In this document: piece after piece, positions 7,225-13,327 of the stretch | Position numbering within the stretch: position 1 is the stretch's first letter | How the letters are laid out: each line of letters opens with the position of its first letter | DNA from: Gammaproteobacteria bacterium | GTDB lineage: Bacteria; Pseudomonadota; Gammaproteobacteria; UBA9214 | Length of the DNA: 13,415 bases | Assembly: GCA_029881775.1 (NCBI GenBank) | Contig: JAOULY010000024.1 | Span: forward strand, 1-13,415 | Reading direction: 5' to 3' | The notes under the pieces: generated by a model | Told to the model about the DNA's origin: nothing | What the model saw: only the letters and a program-made list of their open reading frames with translations | Database searches by the model: none | Position numbers and translations under genes: made by a program

Positions 7225-7848
7225 ATGCCGGGTTACACGCCACCACTGCTGAGTTACTGCCTGGTCGCCATGTTGCTGGCAACCGCCCCTGTTGGCGCAG
7301 ACACGCCGGAAGACCTGATGGAGCAGGCACAGAATGCTTTTGACCGGTCTGACATTGTCAAGGCGATGTCCCTGTACCGTGTAGCCGCCGAGGCTGGCCA
7401 TGCCCCGGCACAGTCACGACTGGCCTACCTGCTGGACAATTCCGAAGAAAATGAAGCGGCTGTTGCATGGTATCTGCAGGCTGCCAATGCAGGTGATGTC
7501 GAAGGCATGGCCGGACTTGCGCAGATGTACGCTGCCGGCGAAGGAACCGAACAGAATCTGCAGGAAGCGGCCCGCTGGTACACACTGGCGGCTCAGCAGG
7601 GACACACGCCTGCGATCCGCGTACTGGCGCTGGCATATGAATCAGGCGGACTGGGCTTCGAAGTAAACTATGCACAGGCCATAACCTGGCTCAACGCGGG
7701 TATAGCTGCAAACGATGTCTGGTCAACACGACGCCTGGCACAAGCTTTGCGCCAGGGCGAGCTTGGACTGCGCATTGACAGGGAACAGGCCGGCTTACTG
7801 GAAATGCGGCTGTCCGGGAACCAACCGGAAACCGGGTCCGTGAAATAA
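7225..7848 (+). CDS. Exported Sel1-repeat protein
   Basis: A 207-residue protein with a signal peptide (cleavage near GA/DT at 25/26) and three or four Sel1-like alpha-alpha repeats between about residues 30 and 175. Typical units are AVAWYLQAANAGDVEGMAGL and AARWYTLAAQQGHTPAIRVL. Sel1 repeats are protein-protein docking modules. The start at 7225 was preferred because it opens the signal peptide and has a G-rich stretch (GGGGG) upstream; an in-frame ATG at 7177 would overlap the trihaem gene. It follows that gene by one base and precedes the monohaem cytochrome by three, so an assembly or scaffold role for the cytochromes is likely but inferred. Confidence 0.85.
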   Translation: MPGYTPPLLSYCLVAMLLATAPVGADTPEDLMEQAQNAFDRSDIVKAMSLYRVAAEAGHAPAQSRLAYLLDNSEENEAAVAWYLQAANAGDVEGMAGLAQMYAAGEGTEQNLQEAARWYTLAAQQGHTPAIRVLALAYESGGLGFEVNYAQAITWLNAGIAANDVWSTRRLAQALRQGELGLRIDREQAGLLEMRLSGNQPETGSVK

Positions 7849-7851
7849 CCA

Positions 7852-8187
7852 ATGAAGCGTCCTTGTATAAATATTGCGCAAACCGCCCGGCACCTTGCCG
7901 GCCTCGTCCTGTTAGCGTGCCCGTGCATTGCACCGACCACATACGCGGCAGACGTATTCAAGGGAAAAGACACCTACCAGACCTATTGCGAGGTCTGTCA
8001 CGGCAGCAACGGCCAGGGCTCGATTCCCGGAACGCCCAATTTCACACGCGGACAGGGCCTGCTGCAGCCGGACCTCGCCCTTTATAACCGGATCGAATCA
8101 GGCAAAAACGCCATGCCGGCTTTCCAGGGCGTCCTCGATACTGACGAGATACTTGATGTCATCACCTACCTGAGAACTTTCTTTTAA
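7852..8187 (+). CDS. Small monohaem cytochrome c
   Basis: A 111-residue protein with a signal peptide (1-32 or 33, cleavage near TYA/AD). One haem site is present, CEVCH at 46-50, with a Met ligand at 88 in NAMPAF, and the class I C-terminal helix reads DEILDVITYLRTFF. It is a minimal class I cytochrome c domain that probably diffuses in the periplasm and exchanges electrons with the trihaem partners. It starts three bases after the Sel1 gene stop, and its own TAA is directly followed by the ATG of the propeller gene, which points to tight translational coupling. Confidence 0.92.
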   Translation: MKRPCINIAQTARHLAGLVLLACPCIAPTTYAADVFKGKDTYQTYCEVCHGSNGQGSIPGTPNFTRGQGLLQPDLALYNRIESGKNAMPAFQGVLDTDEILDVITYLRTFF

Positions 8188-9324
8188 ATGAATTCATGCA
8201 AAATACCCTGCCGCACGCTGGTTGCTGCACTGCTGCTGGGCGCGTCTGCCTGTTCCGACCACAGTGAACCACCGACAGAACAGGTAACTGCAGTCACTGC
8301 GAATACGACAGATACTGCTGGTAGCAGCCCGCAGCGCTCACTTCCGGTTGTACTCGACAATTTCCAGGTCGGGGAAGACGTCTACGTCCGTTCGCTGGCA
8401 ATCGATACGGAGACATCGGCACTCTGGGTCGGCACCTCGACAGGCGTCCTTGAAATCGACCTTGACAACCACGCGCTACGCAATACCTTCACGCGCAAGG
8501 ACGGACTCGCCAATGAGTATGTTTTTGCCATCTTCATCGACAGCCGGAAAAACAAGTGGTTCGGTACCAATGCCGGCGGCACATCCCGCTATCGCGATGG
8601 CGAGTGGGATGTGTACTTTCCCATGCATGGCCTGGCGGATTACTGGGTCTATTCATTTGCCGAGCAGAAAAACGGTCCGCTCTGGATCGGCACCTGGGCC
8701 GGCGTCAACAGTGTTGACCTGGACACCATGGAATTCAGGACCTACGTCAGCGAACTTGTGAATGAGTGGGTTTATGCCATCGACATCGATTCACAGGACC
8801 GCGTCTGGTTCGGCACCGAGGGTGGCATCTCCCGCTACGATAACAATGAGTGGCAGCACTGGACGCATGAGGATGGCCTTGGCGCCGTCAACACGGCTGA
8901 TCATCCACCGAGTGACAACACCGGACTGGGGACCCGTTCCCGCCACGACCTGGGCGTACTGATGCAAGGCAAGGAAACCTATAATCCCAATTACGTATTC
9001 TCACTGGTAGTCGACGATAGCGACCGGGTGTGGGCCGGCACCTGGGGCGGTGGCGTTGGTGTTTATGACGGGAAGCAGTGGCAAAACTATACAAGCCGGG
9101 ATGGCCTGGCCGGCAATATCGTGTACAGCATTGCTATCGGGCAAGACGGCGCCTACTGGTTCGGCACCGACCACGGACTGACACGCCATGATGGCAACAC
9201 GTGGTTAACCTATGACAAAAGCAACGGCCTGCTGGATGACAACGTCTATACCATCGTAACAACTGCCAATGGTGATATCTGGGCAGGAACCCGGCGGGGC
9301 GTGACCCGTATCGGCAACCGCTAA
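8188..9324 (+). CDS. Exported 'two-component regulator propeller' protein, likely lipoprotein
   Basis: A 378-residue protein. Its N-terminus is a lipoprotein-like signal (LLLGASAC, Cys 22; the lipobox is not ideal because Ala, not Leu, is at -3). After a Thr-rich linker the rest is built of Reg_prop-type blades, marked by repeated W-[VFIA]-G-T motifs: LWVGTSTG, KWFGTNAGG, LWIGTWAG, VWFGTEGG, VWAGTWGGG, YWFGTDHG and IWAGTRRG. Such blades usually form the periplasmic sensor of hybrid histidine kinases, but here there is no transmembrane helix after the propeller and no kinase. A blade insert (about 240-275) ends in YNPNYVFSLVVDD and is shared with the next gene. It starts on the base after the cytochrome stop (TAAATG). 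It is probably a periplasmic or outer-membrane scaffold for the cytochromes; its ligand is unknown. Confidence 0.88.
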   Translation: MNSCKIPCRTLVAALLLGASACSDHSEPPTEQVTAVTANTTDTAGSSPQRSLPVVLDNFQVGEDVYVRSLAIDTETSALWVGTSTGVLEIDLDNHALRNTFTRKDGLANEYVFAIFIDSRKNKWFGTNAGGTSRYRDGEWDVYFPMHGLADYWVYSFAEQKNGPLWIGTWAGVNSVDLDTMEFRTYVSELVNEWVYAIDIDSQDRVWFGTEGGISRYDNNEWQHWTHEDGLGAVNTADHPPSDNTGLGTRSRHDLGVLMQGKETYNPNYVFSLVVDDSDRVWAGTWGGGVGVYDGKQWQNYTSRDGLAGNIVYSIAIGQDGAYWFGTDHGLTRHDGNTWLTYDKSNGLLDDNVYTIVTTANGDIWAGTRRGVTRIGNR

Positions 9325-9350
9325 CAGAATAATTCACGGAGAACCGGGTA

Positions 9351-10634
9351 ATGATTACTTTCAAATCACTAATAACAACCACAGCCATCGCCGGCATTGC
9401 CGTAGCAGCAGGCTACTATGCAGGTATCCAGCAGGAACCGTCATCCCCGCAAAAAGTGGTCGCGGCCGATGCGGTTGATATCCCGGCCACAGAACCGGCC
9501 ATGCCCCATGCACCCTTTCATGGCCTTGATGGTGATACGGCGAACTCCACGTCAACGCCGACCACGTTACCGCCACAGTCCGGCCAGGCCCACCTCGACC
9601 AGATCGTCGACCCCGATGCCAAGTTCACCCATTTCCGCGTTGGCCAGCGCAATGTCAAACGCCTCATGGCGGATGGCGACTACATGTGGGTCGGCACATC
9701 AGGCGGCGCCATTCGTTACCACCTGGCATCGGATGATTACCGGCTGTTTGATATCCGCAGCGGCCTGCTGGCCAACGGCATCTTCTACATCGGCAAACTG
9801 CAGGACCGTATTGCACTGGGCACCTATGGCGGCGGCCTTGCCATCTATGATGAACCGGGCGACAAGTGGGACATCTATAACATTCCGCAAGGTCTTGGTG
9901 ATGCATTTGTCTACGATGCACTGGAAATGCCGAATGGTGACATCTGGATCGCCACCTGGTCCGGTGCGAATCGAATTCGTGGCGGCGACCTGGACGATCG
10001 CAGCAAGTGGGACCTGTTTACCGTCGAGAACACCGGAGGCGGACTACCGAATGACTGGGTCTATGGCCTCGCAGCCGGCAAGGACGGCGAGATCTGGATG
10101 GCAACCGAGGGCGGACTGGCGAGATTTATAGATGGCAAGTGGAGTAACTGGAATCACGACAACGGCCTGGGTGCGCCGTATGAACTGGTCAAGAGCCAGT
10201 TACAATTCAGCAACGACCCGGCGCAGTATTCAAAACATCATTCACGACAGAAAACCGAGATGGGACTGGAGAAAGTGGATGTTGCCTATAATCCCAACTA
10301 CATCGTCTCGCTGGCACTGGATGATGACGGCTCGGTCTGGGCAGGCACCTGGGGTGGCGGGCTTGCGCATTTCGATGGCAAACGCTGGACGAATTACACG
10401 GTGGCAGACGGCTTGCCCGCAAACCATGTCTTCGCGTTACACCGGGACCCTGATGGCCGCATCTGGATAGGCACGAGCAAGGGCCTGGCGATTCGCAATG
10501 AATCCGGATTCGACATCTATACAATAGCTGACGGCCTGTTCTCGGACATCGTTTTTTCCATGGCCAGCGCGAAAGACGGCGGCGCATGGATAGGCAGCTT
10601 CGGCGGCGTTGCCCGCATTGCCGCGTTGAAATAG
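9351..10634 (+). CDS. Second exported regulator-propeller protein (paralogue of the preceding gene)
   Basis: A 427-residue protein with an N-terminal hydrophobic segment (about 5-25, AIAGIAVAAGYYAG). This is either a signal peptide or an uncleaved inner-membrane anchor; there is no lipobox Cys. A Pro/Thr/Ser-rich linker of about 65 residues comes before the propeller. The blades carry MWVGTSGG, IWIATWSG, IWMATEGG, VWAGTWGGG, IWIGTSKG and AWIGSFGG. The insert ending YNPNYIVSLALDDD, followed by VWAGTWGGG, aligns with the same place in the preceding gene, showing duplication. There is no kinase, receiver or DNA-binding part. A GGAG lies about 10 bases before the ATG, and the gap to the upstream gene is 26 bases. 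The different anchor of each paralogue could place them on opposite sides of the periplasm (inferred). Confidence 0.87.
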   Translation: MITFKSLITTTAIAGIAVAAGYYAGIQQEPSSPQKVVAADAVDIPATEPAMPHAPFHGLDGDTANSTSTPTTLPPQSGQAHLDQIVDPDAKFTHFRVGQRNVKRLMADGDYMWVGTSGGAIRYHLASDDYRLFDIRSGLLANGIFYIGKLQDRIALGTYGGGLAIYDEPGDKWDIYNIPQGLGDAFVYDALEMPNGDIWIATWSGANRIRGGDLDDRSKWDLFTVENTGGGLPNDWVYGLAAGKDGEIWMATEGGLARFIDGKWSNWNHDNGLGAPYELVKSQLQFSNDPAQYSKHHSRQKTEMGLEKVDVAYNPNYIVSLALDDDGSVWAGTWGGGLAHFDGKRWTNYTVADGLPANHVFALHRDPDGRIWIGTSKGLAIRNESGFDIYTIADGLFSDIVFSMASAKDGGAWIGSFGGVARIAALK

Positions 10635-10684
10635 ATACGCCTGTATCCCGTAAGCGCTTCACCCTGCGAGCCTGCATACAGTCC

Positions 10685-11710
10685 ATGTCCTCGACCATGT
10701 TTACGGTACGCGCCATGATCATGGTTAGCAGCCTGCTGCTGCTCACTCTCAGCCTGCCTGTTGCGGCAGCAGGTGCGGATAACAGGCAGATGCAACTTAC
10801 TGCTGCCGCAAACACGACAAGCGGGAAGAAAATCTACGAGTTCTATTGTTACCAGTGTCACGGATACGCCGGCGATGCCCGCACGCTCGCCAGCACCTGG
10901 CTTGATCCACAACCGCGCAATTTCTCCACCAGCGACCCGCAAAGCCTGTCACGCGATCGCATGATCGAGGCTGTCAGCAATGGCCGCAGCGGCACTGCCA
11001 TGACGGCCTTCTCCAGTGTCCTCTCCGGGGATGAAATCAAGGCTGTTGTTGATTACATCCGGACTGACTTCATGTCCGGCAGCAAACCATTGCTGCGCTA
11101 CCATACGCCTGAGAATGGCTGGGACAATCATGACCGTTACCGTGATGCCTTCCCGTTCGCCAGTGGCGAAGTCGCACTGGACACAGCATGGGAGCAATTA
11201 ACCCCGCAACAGCGAAACGGCAAGCAGATGTTCATGCAAGCCTGCATCAGCTGTCACGATCGTGCCAGGGTCAATAACGAGGGACCTGTATGGGAATTAC
11301 GCGCACTCTCGTTCCCGCGCAAACACTATTCGCATACTACACCGGTGGATGTAATCAGTGGCGCCTCCCCTTACGCCCTCCACGACCAGCCGCCTGAAAC
11401 AGGAACAATGACTGCAGCCCAGCAACGTGGTGCACAGCTCTACCAGGATAATTGTGCATTCTGTCATGCCGCCGATGGTACTGCGCGGAACTGGATCGGT
11501 AGTTTTCTGGAGCCCCGCCCGCGTGACCTGACCGGCGAACAGATTGCTGTACTGGACAACAGCCGTTTGAAGGCAGTCATAATGGATGGCATCGACGGTA
11601 CATCGATGCCTGCATGGAGGCATGTCCTCGACAATGACCAGATCGGCGACATTCTCGATTACATCAGGCTAGCCTTCCTGCAACCGCAACACGGGGCCAC
11701 CGAACGGTAG
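10685..11710 (+). CDS. Trihaem cytochrome c with an atypical middle domain
   Basis: A 341-residue protein from ATG 10685, with a signal peptide (about 1-29, SSLLLLTLSLPVAAAGA). Haem sites are CYQCH 55-59 (Met ligand M106, GTAMTAF), CISCH 187-191, and CAFCH 257-261 (Met ligand M308, GTSMPAW). The middle segment lacks the usual Met-containing loop and C-terminal helix of a class I domain, and instead has WELRALSFPRKHYSH and YALHDQP; H214, H217, H233 or M242 could be its sixth ligand. The start is uncertain: 10697 is also possible and no clear Shine-Dalgarno is seen. A longer in-frame start at 10586 would overlap the propeller gene and bury the signal peptide. It is the last gene of the operon, and a hairpin overlaps its stop codon. 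Confidence 0.9.
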   Translation: MSSTMFTVRAMIMVSSLLLLTLSLPVAAAGADNRQMQLTAAANTTSGKKIYEFYCYQCHGYAGDARTLASTWLDPQPRNFSTSDPQSLSRDRMIEAVSNGRSGTAMTAFSSVLSGDEIKAVVDYIRTDFMSGSKPLLRYHTPENGWDNHDRYRDAFPFASGEVALDTAWEQLTPQQRNGKQMFMQACISCHDRARVNNEGPVWELRALSFPRKHYSHTTPVDVISGASPYALHDQPPETGTMTAAQQRGAQLYQDNCAFCHAADGTARNWIGSFLEPRPRDLTGEQIAVLDNSRLKAVIMDGIDGTSMPAWRHVLDNDQIGDILDYIRLAFLQPQHGATER

Positions 11711-11715
11711 CCCCG
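11692..11715. terminator. Hairpin at the end of the six-gene operon, possibly bidirectional
   Basis: CGGGGC (11692-11697) pairs with GCCCCG (11710-11715). An inner ACC/GGT stem surrounds a GAAC loop, with one mismatch between the stems. The stop codon TAG (11708-11710) is inside the hairpin. Only a short CTTCTT follows on the plus strand. It lies between convergent genes (trihaem ends 11710, cytochrome c5 ends 11730), so it may act in both directions. Confidence 0.55.
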
Positions 11716-11729
11716 CTTCTTACGGATGA

Positions 11730-12038
11730 TTACTTGCTGTTGCCAACCATGTGCTCAACAGCGGCGGCAATATCATCCGCTGAGCAGTCTGCACAGGCGC
11801 CTTTCGGCGGCATGCCACCCTTGCCATTGGTGACACTTGCCACCAGCGCATCCATACCCGTTGCAATACGCGGTGCCCAGGCAGCCGTATCACCCACCTT
11901 GGGTGCCCCCGCCGCACCCGAGGCGTGGCATGCCATGCATTTGGCGTTGTAAATCTCCGCACCACCCGCCTGCGCCTGCATGGCTGAACTCATGGCGGCC
12001 AGCGTTCCTGCAATTACTGCAATGTACATGTTCTTCAT
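11730..12038 (-). CDS. Cytochrome c5-family monohaem cytochrome
   Basis: A 102-residue protein with a signal peptide (about 1-24, cleavage near AQA/GG). The haem site is CMACH (34-38), and the Met ligand is M76 in GGMPPKG. The second Cys pair, C82 and C85 (GACADC), is characteristic of cytochrome c5 and forms a disulphide in that family. The GAPKVGD and WAPRI stretch is also typical. Cytochromes c5 are small periplasmic electron carriers that commonly feed terminal oxidases or reductases. The start at 12038 has GAGGTGA about six bases upstream; an in-frame ATG at 12137 would add 33 residues unlike a signal peptide. It is transcribed alone, convergent with the six-gene operon, with operator E about 129 bases upstream of its start codon. 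Confidence 0.93.
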   Translation of the reverse strand: MKNMYIAVIAGTLAAMSSAMQAQAGGAEIYNAKCMACHASGAAGAPKVGDTAAWAPRIATGMDALVASVTNGKGGMPPKGACADCSADDIAAAVEHMVGNSK

Positions 12039-12132
12039 GGCACTCACCTCGATGGTTGTGTAGGTTTCCAGTTTTTCCGGTACAGGCACACAGTCATTGC
12101 AAGCCTGACGGCACCGCTTGAATTTCTTTGTT

Positions 12133-12138
12133 AGCATA
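12133..12138 (-). promoter_or_regulatory. -10-like hexamer of the cytochrome c5 promoter
   Basis: Minus-strand TATGCT matches TATAAT at four of six positions, and its centre is 31.5 bases downstream of the centre of operator E. This repeats the arrangement seen at the other cytochrome promoters, though both elements are weaker here. Confidence 0.4.
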
Positions 12139-12160
12139 TAATTCTATAGTGATATTTTCA

Positions 12161-12173
12161 GTGATTTTGTCAC
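12161..12173. promoter_or_regulatory. Operator E, weak Crp/Fnr-like palindrome
   Basis: GTGATTTTGTCAC keeps the outer GTGA/TCAC half-site bases at the same spacing as the better copies but loses the inner CT/AG symmetry. It lies upstream of the cytochrome c5 gene on the minus strand. Chance occurrence cannot be excluded; position and spacing are the main support. Confidence 0.45.
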
Positions 12174-12215
12174 GCTAACTACCCTTTATTTCGCAGGAGC
12201 TGGTTCCCTCTACCC

Positions 12216-12231
12216 GTGTTTGTGCAAACAC
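12216..12231. repeat. Perfect 7-2-7 palindrome in the cytochrome c5/monohaem intergenic region
   Basis: GTGTTTG-TG-CAAACAC is perfectly symmetrical. The 450-base stretch from 12039 to 12488 holds this element, operators D and E with their -10-like hexamers, and a short CACAG/CTGTG inverted repeat at about 12294-12307. I see no convincing gene in it. The element may be an operator for another regulator; no T-tract follows it. Confidence 0.4.
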
Positions 12232-12379
12232 CCTTTCCGACACGCCATAAATGATAAGACCTTACACCGCCATGCGTGCACTCTGTTTTGTACACAGTAA
12301 ACTGTGGCTGATGACGGTCATGACGGAAAACACCGGCTCATGCTTATATTCGAACCAGCATCAGAAGATTCGTAACCTT

Positions 12380-12396
12380 ATGTGACTATGTCACAT
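12380..12396. promoter_or_regulatory. Operator D, Crp/Fnr-like palindrome
   Basis: ATGTGACTATGTCACAT is an inverted repeat around A12388 with one mismatched pair next to the centre. It lies 101 bases before the monohaem cytochrome ATG at 12489. An AT-rich candidate -10 (GATATT at 12416-12421 or TATTTA at 12418-12423) lies 30.5-32.5 bases from its centre, again placing the operator near -41. Confidence 0.7.
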
Positions 12397-12488
12397 GCAA
12401 TACCTGTCCAGTCCTGATATTTACATCGTTATGGATAAGTCCCGGACTATTCCTGGCCGGCCCTGACTGACTGAACACAACATGACAA

Positions 12489-12941
12489 ATGTTAACGGGA
12501 ATAAACAAGATAACAATACAACTTACCGTTTTCGCAATTCTGCTCGCCGGCAACGCGGCAGTGGCCGGCGACAGCATAGACCGGGCGAATACTGGCGTAC
12601 CGGACGGCGCAAGTGTGTTCCTCACATATTGCGCCGGCTGCCACGGGTTCGATGGATTTGCCGCTTACCGGTCAGCGCCGTCTTTCTCAATGGGCGACCG
12701 CCTGCAAAAAAGCGATACCGAACTGTTGCAAAGTGTTCTGCGCGGCAAGGGCGCCATGCCATCATGGGAAGACAAGTTGCCGATAACCATGCTCACCAGC
12801 GCAATTCAGTACCTGCGCATCATGAACAGGCGCTTGATAGATGGACAGCCCCCGCGCCAGCTCACACTACCCGGATATTATTTCCGTTTCAGGCCTGCCG
12901 ATGCAGCAGGGCCTGACTGGTGGATGACACAGGAGGAGTAA
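12489..12941 (+). CDS. Monohaem cytochrome c with a C-terminal extension
   Basis: A 150-residue protein with a signal peptide (1-26, cleavage at AVA/GD). The haem site is CAGCH at 48-52, and the Met ligand is M90 in GAMPSW. The domain ends with the usual helix (ITMLTSAIQYLRIM). About 40 extra residues follow, rich in Pro, Arg and aromatics (PPRQLTLPGYYFRFRP...PDWWM), with no haem site; they may be a docking tail. The start at 12489 has no strong ribosome site; an ATG seven bases upstream is in another frame. It lies downstream of operator D and is followed by the HemA-domain gene after three bases. Confidence 0.88.
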   Translation: MLTGINKITIQLTVFAILLAGNAAVAGDSIDRANTGVPDGASVFLTYCAGCHGFDGFAAYRSAPSFSMGDRLQKSDTELLQSVLRGKGAMPSWEDKLPITMLTSAIQYLRIMNRRLIDGQPPRQLTLPGYYFRFRPADAAGPDWWMTQEE

Positions 12942-12944
12942 ACA

Positions 12945-13304
12945 ATGAAGCCTGAAAGCTGCTGGAAGTCACGCCGCCTGTCAGCGCAGAATCCAGTCTC
13001 AAAAAACAGTACGGTTCAGCCTGATCCTTGTGAAGGTACTGTTTATATGCCGGATGCAATCCATACCCTGCGCATCTATCAGGAATTTGCGCAGGCCCAT
13101 GGCAGGGATGAACTCGAGAAGGCGCGCCGGCAACTGAGAAACGGAAAGCCTGCCAGTGATGTTGTTGAGATGCTGGCGCGAAATCTTGTCAGAAAGATAA
13201 TCCACAAACCATGCGTCAACCTGCGCGGTAAAGCTGCAAGCGGACAATCATGTACGCCGGCATCATTGCGTACATTATTCGACATACCGGCTAACAAACG
13301 ATGA
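12945..13304 (+). CDS. Stand-alone glutamyl-tRNA reductase dimerisation-domain protein
   Basis: A 119-residue soluble protein. Residues ~39-115 follow the C-terminal dimerisation domain of glutamyl-tRNA reductase (HemA, first committed enzyme of C5-pathway haem synthesis): GRDELEKARRQLRNGKPA, then a VVEMLARNLVRKIIHKPCVNL helix and an SLRTLFDI end. This parallels the family pattern RDEL..KA...L..G......LA..L...++H.P...L..AA......LR. The catalytic and NADPH-binding domains are absent (the full enzyme has more than 400 residues), so it cannot be an active reductase. Residues 1-35 are unlike HemA and hold two of its four Cys. A strong GGAGGAG before the ATG and the three-base gap after a cytochrome gene argue for a working gene, although a hemA remnant is possible. 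It might pair with HemA and tune haem synthesis (inferred). There is no signal peptide, so it is cytoplasmic, unlike its neighbours. Confidence 0.75.
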   Translation: MKPESCWKSRRLSAQNPVSKNSTVQPDPCEGTVYMPDAIHTLRIYQEFAQAHGRDELEKARRQLRNGKPASDVVEMLARNLVRKIIHKPCVNLRGKAASGQSCTPASLRTLFDIPANKR

Positions 13305-13327
13305 CAACATCTGCCATGGCACATGTA

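Noticed and set aside
10586..10684. Longer start for the second trihaem cytochrome, giving an extra CPHC motif
   Set aside because: It would overlap the propeller gene by 49 bases and bury the signal peptide 45 residues from the N-terminus; starts at 10685 or 10697 fit an exported cytochrome.
12294..12307. CACAG-TAAA-CTGTG small hairpin
   Set aside because: The stem is only five bases, with no T-tract and no position suggesting a terminator or operator.
12250..12384. Possible 44-residue small gene on the plus strand
   Set aside because: It has no ribosome site and no recognisable features, and its stop codon falls inside operator D.
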